Assembly: GCA_017961515.1 (NCBI GenBank)
Contig: JAGCXC010000079.1
Span: 1 to 43,905 of the forward strand
Reading direction: 5' to 3'
Source of the DNA: Clostridiales bacterium
GTDB lineage: Bacteria; Bacillota; Clostridia; Acetivibrionales; RGIG10202
DNA length: 43,905 nt
The translations under genes and the position numbers were made by a program. A model generated the notes under the pieces. That model searched no databases. It was not told the DNA's origin and saw only the letters and a program-made list of their open reading frames with translations. Below, one piece after another: positions 18,500-26,576 of the stretch (positions are counted from its first letter, which is position 1; each line of letters begins with the position of its first letter).

Positions 18500-18570
18500 G
18501 GTATGACAGTCCCCGAGTTTATGCTTGTTAAAACAAGAATCCCACGACGCTAGTCGTTGGGGAATGTCAA
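18500..18570 (+). mobile_element. IS200/IS605 right-end / omega-RNA 3' fragment
   Basis: The segment reads GAGTTTATGCTTGTT, a CTTGTT/AACAAG hairpin, AAGAATCC, a second hairpin (CCC-ACGAC, GCTA loop, GTCGT-T-GGGG) and ends GAATGTCAA. This order is what I recognise from the right ends of TnpB-carrying elements, where the omega RNA 3' scaffold lies. A related GTTTATACGTTGTTAAAA pattern occurs behind the decayed tnpB at 36.4 kb. There is no tnpB here, so it is a small remnant or a non-autonomous derivative. Confidence 0.65.
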
Positions 18571-18589
18571 TATAAATTTGGATTTAGCT

Positions 18590-18628
18590 AATATGACAAG
18601 TACACTCGATGGGTATGAGAGTCATATT
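18590..18628 (+). promoter_or_regulatory. Hairpin upstream of rpoA
   Basis: AATATGAC (18590-18597) and GTCATATT (18621-18628) form a perfect 8-bp stem with a 23-base loop, ending 55 bases before the rpoA ATG. No T-run follows, so it is not a terminator. It may protect or regulate the rpoA-rplQ segment after the mobile-element fragment. Confidence 0.5.
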
Positions 18629-18683
18629 GGGAGGAAGTAGACCACTTTACGAGATAATGCATGTAATTAAAGGAGGTTTTTAG

Positions 18684-19631
18684 ATGATAGAGATAGAAAA
18701 ACCAAAGATTGAAAAGGTAGCTGAAAATGAAGAATTTACTTATGGAAAATTTGTTGTTGAGCCATTAGAGAGAGGTTATGGTATTACTCTAGGTAATTCT
18801 TTGAGAAGGATATTGTTGTCATCTTTGCCAGGAGCTGCAGTAACTTCTATAAAGATTGATGGAGTGTTACATGAGTTTACAACAGTTCCAGGGGTAATGG
18901 AGGATGTTACTGAGATAATCCTAAACATAAAACAGTTGTCTCTAAAATCTTATGCTGAAGAACCAAAAACTATATATATCGATATTGATAGAGAAGGAGA
19001 AGTTAAAGCAGGAGATATAAAGACTGACTCTGAGATTGAAATTTTGAATCCTGATCTACATATAGCTACATTAGAAGGTGGGCATAGGTTATACATAGAG
19101 ATGACAGTAGGAAAGGGAAGAGGTTACGTGTCTGCTGAAAGAAACAAGAATAGTGGGCAACCTATAGGTGTTATATCAATAGATTCTATATATACACCTG
19201 TTACAAAGGTGAATTATAAAGTAGAAAATACACGTGTAGGTCAAGTAACAGATTATGATAGGTTAGTATTGGAAGTGTGGACAGATGGTAGTATAAAGCC
19301 AGATGAGGCAATAAGTTTAGGCGCTAAAATTTTAAATGAGCATTTAAATTTGTTTATTGATTTATCAGAGACTACAAGAGAAAAGGAAATAATGATTCAA
19401 AAGCAAGAGCCAAAGAAAGAGAGAGTTCTTGAGATGACAATAGAGGAGTTAGATTTATCTGTTAGGTCATATAATTGCTTAAAGAGAGCAAATATAAACA
19501 CTGTAGAGGATCTAATAAGTAAGACTGAAGATGATATGATGAAAGTTAGAAACTTAGGAAGAAAATCATTAGAGGAAGTTTTACAAAAGTTAGATGCATT
19601 GAATTTGAAGTTGTCACCTTCAGAAGAATGA
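18684..19631 (+). CDS. rpoA: DNA-directed RNA polymerase subunit alpha
   Basis: Assembly platform of RNA polymerase. The 315-aa product has the N-terminal dimerisation domain with [20 protein letters not shown] and [16 protein letters not shown] linker leads to the C-terminal domain at about 245-315 ([20 protein letters not shown] and [15 protein letters not shown]), which contacts UP elements and activators. AAGGAGG lies 8 bases upstream. The 287-base gap from rpsD holds an IS-like fragment and a hairpin. Confidence 0.98.
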   Translation: MIEIEKPKIEKVAENEEFTYGKFVVEPLERGYGITLGNSLRRILLSSLPGAAVTSIKIDGVLHEFTTVPGVMEDVTEIILNIKQLSLKSYAEEPKTIYIDIDREGEVKAGDIKTDSEIEILNPDLHIATLEGGHRLYIEMTVGKGRGYVSAERNKNSGQPIGVISIDSIYTPVTKVNYKVENTRVGQVTDYDRLVLEVWTDGSIKPDEAISLGAKILNEHLNLFIDLSETTREKEIMIQKQEPKKERVLEMTIEELDLSVRSYNCLKRANINTVEDLISKTEDDMMKVRNLGRKSLEEVLQKLDALNLKLSPSEE

Positions 19632-19813
19632 TAAGTATATGTGATTTTGAAAAATAAATATGGTATCAGATAAAGAAATTTTAATATGTAGGTTGTTGAA
19701 TCTACTTAGGGTTGATTTTTTAGATACTAGGGGTGTTGCTATAAAGCAAAAGCTTTTAGTAGTGCATTCAAAGAAGAGTTGGATTTGGTCAATAAAAAAG
19801 GGAGGTTTATACA

Positions 19814-20338
19814 ATGCCAGTTAATAGAAAATTGGGACGTGTGGCGAATCAAAGAAGGGCTATGCTAAGAGGATTAGTTACAGCTTTTTTTGAAAGTGGT
19901 AGGATAGAGACTACATTAGCACGTGCTAAAGAGATACAAAGTATAGTTGAAAATTTGATAACACTTGCAGCTAAAGAGGCTAATAATTATACTACTAAAG
20001 AGATAAAAGTATCTAAAGCAAAAGTAGATGCTAAAGGAAAGAAAGTAACAAAGGTAGTTAAGTCTAAAAATGGTAGGGAATATAGTGTTGTAGAAAGAGA
20101 GTTTGCAACTAAGGAAGTTAAGGTTGACGCACCTTCTAGATTGCAAGCAAGAAGAATGGTAACTAGTTGGTTATATAGAACAAAAGATAAAGATGGAAAT
20201 TATATACATCTAGCAAATAAGATATTTGATGAAATTGCACCTAAGTATTCAGAGAGAAAAGGTGGATATACAAGAATTTATAAATTAGGCCCAAGAAGAG
20301 GCGACGGTGCTGAAGTAGCAATACTTGAATTAGTATAA
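19814..20338 (+). CDS. rplQ: 50S ribosomal protein L17 with a long internal insertion
   Basis: L17 lies at the tunnel exit. The N-terminus [20 protein letters not shown] and the C-terminal [20 protein letters not shown] are typical. The 174-aa length exceeds the usual 113-130 because a charged segment at about residues 57-104 splits the core before [12 protein letters not shown] recall similar inserts in Lachnospirales; this is the main lineage hint here. A 182-base gap with small hairpins precedes it. It ends the alpha operon. Confidence 0.97.
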   Translation: MPVNRKLGRVANQRRAMLRGLVTAFFESGRIETTLARAKEIQSIVENLITLAAKEANNYTTKEIKVSKAKVDAKGKKVTKVVKSKNGREYSVVEREFATKEVKVDAPSRLQARRMVTSWLYRTKDKDGNYIHLANKIFDEIAPKYSERKGGYTRIYKLGPRRGDGAEVAILELV

Positions 20339-20372
20339 AAAGATACATCGTCTTGACTTATCTATGATATGT

Positions 20373-20407
20373 GGAGAGATTGTAGCTTTTCTTAAAGAGC
20401 CCTCTCC
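20373..20407 (+). other. Nested hairpin after rplQ
   Basis: GGAGAG (20373-20378) pairs with CTCTCC (20402-20407), enclosing a GCTTTT/AAGAGC inner stem. No T-run follows, so I see no proper intrinsic terminator for the alpha operon; the element may be an mRNA 3' end stabiliser. Confidence 0.45.
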
Positions 20408-20506
20408 GTATGTTCTAGCAGTAATGTAGACAGGTTTTGTATAATAAGATTTAGGCAGATAAATCATGACATTAATGGTTTAAAGCCTAATTTTTTTTAA
20501 AAAATG

Positions 20507-20535
20507 TTGTAAAAGAAACCAAATGATGATATAAT
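20507..20535 (+). promoter_or_regulatory. Promoter of the 20572 gene
   Basis: TTGTAA (20507-20512) and TATAAT (20530-20535) are 17 bases apart, and the start codon follows 36 bases after the -10 box. Confidence 0.65.
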
Positions 20536-20571
20536 GAGCTTAGATTTTTAAATGGAAGGAAGTTAGATATT

Positions 20572-21513
20572 ATGAGTAAAGAAATTAATCCCAATATGGT
20601 CTCCAATATACCATTAGATAAAAAGGACGATTTAGAAAAAGGAACTTCTAGTAATTCTATTGAAGATAGAGTGAGTAATACTAGAGCTGAATCTGATACC
20701 AAAAAGGAAAAGGGTAGAGAAGAAGATAATTTAGAAAAAGGAACTTCTAGTAATTCTGGTGAAGGCGAGAAAAGTAATACTGGTGCTGAATCTAATACTA
20801 AAGAAGAGCCAAAAGACGGAAGACCTTCAGCTAAATGGTTGTTTTTAGCATATATAGTGGTATTTGGATTTCTAGGTTTGTGGGCTATAGCTTTATATGA
20901 TACATTAAAGAAAAAAAGAGCACCGTTTGATGGTTTTGCTGATGGTTTTGCAAAGAAGTTATTATATGCTTTTAATTTGCCAGTAGTGATCCCGTGCTTG
21001 CTAGTGTTATATAAGCCAGCTGGTTTTATGCAAATGTTAAAGGAGAAATATCAGAAACTAGTAGAGTCTTTAGGAGCAAAAGTAGGTTTGGTTAAGGATT
21101 CTATAGATAAGAGTTTAGGTGAAGATGGGTTGTTGGCTAATTTGGAGGATAATGATTCTATAAACAAAAAGAAAGAGAATCCAGAGGAAGTTTCTATGAA
21201 AAAGGGAGAAGATTTGAAAGGTAAGGTAGAAGAGAAAGCTAATGAAGTAGAAAGCTTGGGTAACACATCATCTAATGTCCCGGAAGCAAAACCAGAAGAA
21301 GCTTCTGTGAAAGAGAAAGAAGACTCAAAAGGTAAGCTAGAAGAGAAAGATAATGAAGTAGAAAGTTTGAGTAACACATCATCTAATGCTCCAGAAGCAA
21401 AACCAGAAGAGAAAGATAATGAGTCAGAGGAAAATATAGATAAAACAAGGCAAAAAGTAATTCCAGAAGAAGTTAAAGAAAAATCTCAACAATCATTATC
21501 GATGGATCGTTAG
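20572..21513 (+). CDS. Repetitive, highly charged membrane protein of unknown function
   Basis: I recognise no family. The 313-aa product has an acidic, serine-rich N-terminal region with two diverged copies of a unit containing LEKGTSSNS (about residues 17-47 and 49-80). Two hydrophobic segments follow (WLFLAYIVVFGFLGLWAIAL near 89-108 and LPVVIPCLLVLYKPAGFM near 135-153). The long charged C-terminal tail carries two 37-residue repeats with NTSSN-PEAKPEE. There is no signal peptide. The likely layout is two membrane passes with both tails on the same side. It has its own promoter and shares a bidirectional terminator with the facing gene. Confidence 0.75.
   Translation: MSKEINPNMVSNIPLDKKDDLEKGTSSNSIEDRVSNTRAESDTKKEKGREEDNLEKGTSSNSGEGEKSNTGAESNTKEEPKDGRPSAKWLFLAYIVVFGFLGLWAIALYDTLKKKRAPFDGFADGFAKKLLYAFNLPVVIPCLLVLYKPAGFMQMLKEKYQKLVESLGAKVGLVKDSIDKSLGEDGLLANLEDNDSINKKKENPEEVSMKKGEDLKGKVEEKANEVESLGNTSSNVPEAKPEEASVKEKEDSKGKLEEKDNEVESLSNTSSNAPEAKPEEKDNESEENIDKTRQKVIPEEVKEKSQQSLSMDR
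21190..21411 (+). repeat. Two tandem 111-bp coding repeats
   Basis: Copy 1 (21190-21300) and copy 2 (21301-21411) are in-frame direct repeats of 37 codons with clear base-level identity, for example AACACATCATCTAATG in both. The preserved nucleotide sequence points to recent duplication. Copy number could vary between strains without shifting the frame. Confidence 0.8.
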
Positions 21514-21520
21514 ATATTAT

Positions 21521-21567
21521 AACAAGAGCCTATGGCAGAGGATTAAATCTTGCCATAGGCTCTTGTT
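21521..21567. terminator. Strong bidirectional terminator
   Basis: AACAAGAGCCTATGGCA (21521-21537) and TGCCATAGGCTCTTGTT (21551-21567) form a perfect 17-bp stem. T-rich sequence follows on the plus strand, and A/T-rich sequence flanks the other side. It ends the + strand gene at 20572 and the - strand gene that stops at 21579. Confidence 0.85.
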
Positions 21568-21578
21568 TTGTTATTTTA

Positions 21579-23528
21579 TCAATTAATTGGTATATCGAGT
21601 ATTTGTAAAGGTGAATTTGTATCTTTATTTATACTTGGAATTCTTGTTATTGTAATAAACTTATTAGTATCATTAGACAAATATATAGGTAACACTAGAG
21701 AACAATTTAATAAAAGCTCTTTTTTATACTCGTCTAAGTAGCGATCAGCATCTTGTGAAGATATCTTATTTTGTACTAAAAAGGCATTTTTTACTTGAGT
21801 ATGTAGCTTATCTAAAAATTCATCCGAAGATAAATTTTTGCGTTGTAATAAATCTGCGTTGGACAAACGATTGCCCGTAGTTAAGTCAAAGTTGTAAGCG
21901 TGTATCTCTTTAAATGCAAGAGATATTATAAGAGATAATGTATTGTCATTTACAGAATAACTATATCTATAAGATTCAAAATAAGCATTGCTTAACTTAT
22001 CTATTTCTAGATTTGTAACATAAGCATCGCTTGAATTTATATTTATATATGGTACAGTATATAGATAACCATGAAAATCTCTGGTACATATATTACAAAT
22101 AGGTTCATCTGATAATTCAGATAGGTCATAAGTTATTTTATCGAAGACATGAAGTTTTGTGTTATTATACAAACAAGTTAATTCCATCATAGTATTACCA
22201 TGGGAATCTTTTTTATAGTCTGTTACTTCATAGAAATTGCTACTATAATCTTTAGATAATGCAGCTTTGTACATATCTAAGTCAGTTATTTTATTAAGAG
22301 TATATTTTTCAAAAGATGAAAATACGTACAAGTTATTGTCAATTTTACTTAAGTAAAAATCATCACAAGATCTGTCCACTAATAAAACCTTATTATTTTC
22401 ATTTGAGGATGATTTTATAAGAAATACGTAGAAAGCTTTGTTATTAAAAGCTGTTTTGTCTATTAGGGAAATGTTGAAATTGAAGTATTGTTTCTGTACA
22501 CAGAAATCGTTTACACGTTGTTTTACAAAAGCTTCTTCAATTGGATCATTAAAGATACACAAATTAGTTTTTAATAAGCTAGAATGATTACGCATGTTTA
22601 GCCTATATTCGTGGATTTGATATTGATTTCCATCAAAGAAGAATACAATATCTTCCTTATCTATAAACCATGTAAAATTTGAAATATTACGTTTGATGGA
22701 TTTTACGTTGTATATGTCGGGATATGATTTCTTTAAATCAGTAGATAAAGAGTCTAATACAAGTTTAGCTAAGGTATTTAAAATTTCATCATTAGTGCCA
22801 TTTAGTATATCGGTTATTTTAAGTTCTTCGCCTGTTGATAAATTAAATGTATAGCATTGGTGTGAGAAGCGACCGTTACTATTATTGTTTTTTGGGCATA
22901 CAGATATAATATCGTTTTGGTTATAACCAATTATATAATCTGAAGTTTCAACTGAAGTAGGAATAAATTTTTCTTTTAAAACTGCATTTATTTTATCTAT
23001 GGACTGCATCCTTAAAGGATTTATTATCTGAGGTATGGAATATGTTTTGAAATCTGTACGCAAAGAATAAGTGTCAGCATAATGAATACTAGAAGCACCA
23101 AATGTTCCAGCATCTGTTTTTACTGATACCAAATTTTTATTTGTATCCCATGTAAGAGTATCACATAAAATATTATTTAATACATCTAAAGATACATAAG
23201 TTCTACCATTTAAAATATTTGTTGAAAAAGTTTCGCCTTTATCGTTATTATTTACGAAAACTTTTTCATTTTTTAGATCAATTAAAATATCGTGAAAATT
23301 CTTTTTCAAATGTATCAAACGTGAAGGACCATACCAAGAAACGTTATATCCTAAGTTTTCACAAACATCTCTTAATGGAACTAATACGCTATCACCTACA
23401 ATTATTTCTTCTTTTAATGATATTAGATGATTGTCCACGTATATTTGTTTGTTATCAGCAAATGAAGGTGCGGTAAACACATAAAGAGATAAGCTAGCTA
23501 CGAAAAATAATTTTTTAAATAAATTCAT
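21579..23528 (-). CDS. Secreted stalk-domain protein with RsiV-like (DUF3298/DUF4163-type) regions
   Basis: Predicted exported protein of 649 aa. A signal peptide (LFFVASLSLYVFTAPSFADN) is followed by a copper-amine-oxidase-N-type stalk domain (about residues 28-140: VLVPLRDVCENLGYNVSWYG, NGRTYVSLDVL). The rest resembles the DUF4163/DUF3298 pair found in RsiV and PdaC-type proteins, with FNLSTGEELKITDIL near 230 and FDLTTGNRLSNADLL near 560. No catalytic residues are evident. GGAGGG precedes the ATG. It is a paralogue of the gene at 23749, which lies upstream on the same strand. Confidence 0.8.
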   Translation of the reverse strand: MNLFKKLFFVASLSLYVFTAPSFADNKQIYVDNHLISLKEEIIVGDSVLVPLRDVCENLGYNVSWYGPSRLIHLKKNFHDILIDLKNEKVFVNNNDKGETFSTNILNGRTYVSLDVLNNILCDTLTWDTNKNLVSVKTDAGTFGASSIHYADTYSLRTDFKTYSIPQIINPLRMQSIDKINAVLKEKFIPTSVETSDYIIGYNQNDIISVCPKNNNSNGRFSHQCYTFNLSTGEELKITDILNGTNDEILNTLAKLVLDSLSTDLKKSYPDIYNVKSIKRNISNFTWFIDKEDIVFFFDGNQYQIHEYRLNMRNHSSLLKTNLCIFNDPIEEAFVKQRVNDFCVQKQYFNFNISLIDKTAFNNKAFYVFLIKSSSNENNKVLLVDRSCDDFYLSKIDNNLYVFSSFEKYTLNKITDLDMYKAALSKDYSSNFYEVTDYKKDSHGNTMMELTCLYNNTKLHVFDKITYDLSELSDEPICNICTRDFHGYLYTVPYININSSDAYVTNLEIDKLSNAYFESYRYSYSVNDNTLSLIISLAFKEIHAYNFDLTTGNRLSNADLLQRKNLSSDEFLDKLHTQVKNAFLVQNKISSQDADRYLDEYKKELLLNCSLVLPIYLSNDTNKFITITRIPSINKDTNSPLQILDIPIN

Positions 23529-23690
23529 AAAATCCCTCCTTGATAAAATACTATAAAATAGGGCAACAAAATGCTACCTGTAATTATATCGGAAAAACAC
23601 ACACAAAAAATAAACAAAAAGTTACAACGGTGTTTATAGATAAGTGATTTCTATTTAATGAGAAATCCTTCCCTGTGGCCATTGTTATTA

Positions 23691-23735
23691 AACAAAAACA
23701 CCTACCCCATAAATAGTAGAGGTCAGATGTTTTGT
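23691..23735 (-). terminator. Terminator after the 23749-25317 gene
   Basis: On the minus strand, AACAAAACATCTGACCTC and GGGGTAGGTGTTTTTGTT form a long imperfect stem rich in G-U pairs. The second arm contains a T-run, suitable for termination toward lower coordinates. Confidence 0.6.
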
Positions 23736-23748
23736 TATTAAATAAGTT

Positions 23749-25317
23749 CTATTTATGTTCTTCAAAGTAATAGCTAAAGATTTCACCTGTATCCTTATTA
23801 ACAGCAAGTTTTGAAGTAACATCTTCTTCTAAGCTTTGCATTGCAACTATTATATATTCGCCGTCATCATTGTGTAAAACTCCACCAATGTCATATGACA
23901 GATCTTCTGAATTCATTTTGTTCATTACTAATCTTAATGCAGATAGATTGTTAATCTTGTTGATACGTTTAGTATTTAATATATGATATGAATTTTTATT
24001 ATTCACAATTGTATATAAGTTTTCACAATTTCTATCAATAGCAATTAAATTATTATCACATTGCAAGATATAGCAATCTTGTCCATTTAATATAGATTTA
24101 TCAATTATAACTGGATTGGTGTAAATATTTTTAGCAGTGTTCAACACATTACTTTCTTCCTCAACATTGGTTATATTGGTGAATTTGCGTTTAAACAACA
24201 AGGAATTCTCTTGTAGATCAATTGAAATACCAGGCATTCCTCCTGAATAGGAAGTAACAATGTAGCGATTAAAGAAGAAAACGAGGTTATTATTACTCAA
24301 ATAAAATTGAACTTCAGATATATTGTTTTTTACGCCTTCCTTTACAGTAAAGTCATAATACTTACTTTCATCTATCATTTTTGAGAATCTGTTGATTAGG
24401 AAATCCTTGATTTCATCAGTAGATCCATTTAATATCTCATCAATGCGTAGTTTTTTACCTGTATTTATGTCAAAAGTATCACAATACAATTCATATGATG
24501 GGTGAGTAGCCCACATTGCACTAACATATGACAATCTTATAACGGATAAAATATTATTAGCATTATATCCGATTGCGTATGAAAGTTGAAAATCGACATT
24601 TTCTGCCTTAAAATGCTTTATAACCTCAGGATCCAAATCGTTACAATCTAGAGAAAGCTTTTTAAATTTGTCAAATTGATCACGTCCAAGTTTACGATAA
24701 TATTCATTTATCTTGTCTATAGCAACAGAATCATTTGTGTTTAATATTTGAGGTACAGATACTTTTATATTAACTATAGCACCATTGTCTAATTTTTCTT
24801 GATATGTTTTTGACAAATCCACTATATTACACCAGTTACCATTAACATAAGATTTATCTTGTTCCAGTATTTCGACAAAATAATTGGAATTAAATGGTGG
24901 TACCCATTCAACTTTATCACCCAATGACTCTACCAAATATCTGATAGGAAGATATGTCTTGTTATTTATCAATTTGGGAGCGACATCAATAGTTTTTTCT
25001 ATATTGTCTACAAATATTTTATTTTTGTTTAAAGCAAACAAAACACTTTTAAATCCGCGTGTTACTTTTATCTGATTAGTTGATGAATTCCAGGTTACAG
25101 TGCATCCTATTTTTTCAGCTAATTCCCTTAATGGAACAAATAATCGACCGTTTTCTATAAATGTATCTTCGTTTAATGTTAAATAACTAGAATCAATCTG
25201 AGATTTGGTTGAAGGAAGAGTTCTTACCAAATTTAATTTGTTTGCATAAGCATTACTTTTACCTAAGATGCATACTATTCCTACTAAGAATAGCATATTT
25301 TTTATTTTCTTACTCAT
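23749..25317 (-). CDS. Secreted stalk-domain protein with RsiV-like region (paralogue of the 21579 gene)
   Basis: Predicted exported protein of 522 aa. A signal peptide (MLFLVGIVCILGKSNAYAN) precedes a stalk domain (RLFVPLRELAEKIGCTVTWN, NNKTYLPIRYLVESLGDKVEW). A DUF4163/DUF3298-like region follows, with FDINTGKKLRIDEILNGSTDE and FFFNRYIVTSYSGGMPG, the usual ending of that fold. I chose the ATG at 25317, 9 bases from AGGAGG; a TTG at 25320 is also possible. A sensing or cell-wall role is inference. Confidence 0.8.
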   Translation of the reverse strand: MSKKIKNMLFLVGIVCILGKSNAYANKLNLVRTLPSTKSQIDSSYLTLNEDTFIENGRLFVPLRELAEKIGCTVTWNSSTNQIKVTRGFKSVLFALNKNKIFVDNIEKTIDVAPKLINNKTYLPIRYLVESLGDKVEWVPPFNSNYFVEILEQDKSYVNGNWCNIVDLSKTYQEKLDNGAIVNIKVSVPQILNTNDSVAIDKINEYYRKLGRDQFDKFKKLSLDCNDLDPEVIKHFKAENVDFQLSYAIGYNANNILSVIRLSYVSAMWATHPSYELYCDTFDINTGKKLRIDEILNGSTDEIKDFLINRFSKMIDESKYYDFTVKEGVKNNISEVQFYLSNNNLVFFFNRYIVTSYSGGMPGISIDLQENSLLFKRKFTNITNVEEESNVLNTAKNIYTNPVIIDKSILNGQDCYILQCDNNLIAIDRNCENLYTIVNNKNSYHILNTKRINKINNLSALRLVMNKMNSEDLSYDIGGVLHNDDGEYIIVAMQSLEEDVTSKLAVNKDTGEIFSYYFEEHK

Positions 25318-25502
25318 CAAAAAAGACCTCCTAATTAAATGTATCTCCGTATAAAATTTCGACGCTTGTGGTATTTAGCATGATAGCTAAGACTATATAC
25401 TACATATGGTTAAAATATGAAGAGTATGTCCATGCCCAATTATACTACATACTTTCATAGGATACAATATATTATTAGAATTTTTACAAAAGAAAAATAT
25501 GA

Positions 25503-25550
25503 AAGATAATATTCAAAGTAAACGCACCCCCTAATATAAAAAATGTTGCA
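25503..25550 (-). repeat. 48-bp dispersed inverted repeat, copy B
   Basis: This is the reverse complement of 1624-1672 with one base difference in length. Within it ATTCAAAGTAAACGCA (25511-25526) is mirrored by TGCATTTACTTTGAAT (25548-25563), a 16-bp inverted repeat with one mismatch. A second copy of the theme, GTTGCATTTAGTTTGAC, lies at 25571-25587. Iterated terminal motifs of this kind occur at IS21-like element ends; assignment is inference. Between here and the stalk-domain gene (25318-25502) I see only AT-rich sequence and a small TTAGC/GCTAA hairpin. Confidence 0.75.
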
Positions 25551-25597
25551 TTTACTTTGAATAATAAAATGTTGCATTTAGTTTGACGAAAAATATA

Positions 25598-25632
25598 AAC
25601 CCAATTGGAGGCTATTATATAGCAATTGGGTT
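25598..25632 (-). terminator. Terminator of spo0A
   Basis: AACCCAATTG (25598-25607) and CAATTGGGTT (25623-25632) form a perfect 10-bp stem 14 bases past the spo0A stop. On the minus strand TTTATATTTTT follows. Confidence 0.8.
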
Positions 25633-25645
25633 TTGACAGTATAGG

Positions 25646-26443
25646 TTACAGTGCAATAGCTTCCGACAATCTAAGTTTGTCTGCTATCATGGCAATAAAT
25701 TCAGAATTGGTAGGTTTTCCTTTGCCATTACTTATTGTGTAGCCAAATATTTCATCGATTACTTCAATTTGTCCACGTCCCCACGCGACCTCTATTGCAT
25801 GACGAATTGCTCGTTCTACCCTGCTGGATGTAGTTTTGTATTTTTTGGCAATAGAAGGATAAAGTAATTTTGTGATGGAGTTGATCATATCTAAATCATC
25901 TATTACCATAAGTATTGCGTCTTGTATGTAGTGATATCCCTTTATGTGTGCAGGAACCCCTAAATCATGCATTATGTGAGTTACTTTTTCTTGCAAATTG
26001 AGTTTTTCTTGCATAGTCTTTAGATACGTTTGACGTGGGAGTTTGGTGTCTGATAGTGGAGCGTTCATATAGATATCTTTTATCCTTTTAACCAAAGTTT
26101 TCATATCGAATGGTTTGGTGATATAGTATTGTGCACCTAAGCTCATTGCTTTTCTTATAACACTTTCGCTAGTAACCTCGGATAGGATGATGAAGGCTGG
26201 TTTTTTTAGAAGATGTTCGTGCTGTATCCTCTCTAGTATGCCTATACCATCTAAATGAGGCATGATTATGTCTGTTATCACAATGTCGGGATTGGTGTTA
26301 GGTATGCTAGTACATGCTTTTATTCCATCTTCTACACTGCCTACGACCTCTATATCATCTTGCTCGTTTAAATAATTTTCTACCATGCTTCTGAAATTGT
26401 TGTCATCCTCGACTAAAAGGATTTTTATTTTCCCTTGTTGCAA
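25646..26443 (-). CDS. spo0A: Sporulation master regulator Spo0A
   Basis: Response regulator that starts sporulation when phosphorylated. The 265-aa product has an N-terminal receiver domain with acidic pocket E12-D13-D14, phosphoacceptor D58 ([14 protein letters not shown]) and K110 (YYITKPF). The C-terminal Spo0A DNA-binding domain has [39 protein letters not shown] and [18 protein letters not shown], including the 0A-box recognition helix. The start is a TTG, 8 bases after GGAGG; no ATG or GTG lies nearby. It has its own terminator and an 0A box at its promoter. The usual neighbours recN and spoIVB are missing; an HtrA gene stands upstream. Confidence 0.97.
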   Translation of the reverse strand: MQQGKIKILLVEDDNNFRSMVENYLNEQDDIEVVGSVEDGIKACTSIPNTNPDIVITDIIMPHLDGIGILERIQHEHLLKKPAFIILSEVTSESVIRKAMSLGAQYYITKPFDMKTLVKRIKDIYMNAPLSDTKLPRQTYLKTMQEKLNLQEKVTHIMHDLGVPAHIKGYHYIQDAILMVIDDLDMINSITKLLYPSIAKKYKTTSSRVERAIRHAIEVAWGRGQIEVIDEIFGYTISNGKGKPTNSEFIAMIADKLRLSEAIAL

Positions 26444-26485
26444 TCTAAACTCCTCCTTAATATTTTTTTAGAATAGATAGAATTA

Positions 26486-26501
26486 AATGTCTTATGACAT
26501 T
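26486..26501. promoter_or_regulatory. Inverted repeat in the spo0A leader
   Basis: AATGTC and GACATT form a perfect 6-bp arm pair around TTAT, between the predicted spo0A promoter and its ribosome binding site. On the plus strand T residues follow the second arm. It could be an operator or an mRNA hairpin. Confidence 0.4.
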
Positions 26502-26518
26502 TTTTACCAAGCATGTAC

Positions 26519-26553
26519 ATTATAAACTAATCGTTATTAAGAAAATTGTCGAA
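26519..26553 (-). promoter_or_regulatory. spo0A promoter with an 0A box at the -35 region
   Basis: A TATAAT -10 box lies at 26519-26524 on the minus strand, with no good -35 hexamer upstream. In its place is TTGTCGAA (26546-26553), containing the 0A-box core TGTCGAA, centred about 38 bases before the likely start. This is the layout of Spo0A-activated sigma-A promoters in Bacillus, so positive autoregulation is likely. Confidence 0.65.
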
Positions 26554-26576
26554 CTGTTGTTTTTGATTAAATATAA

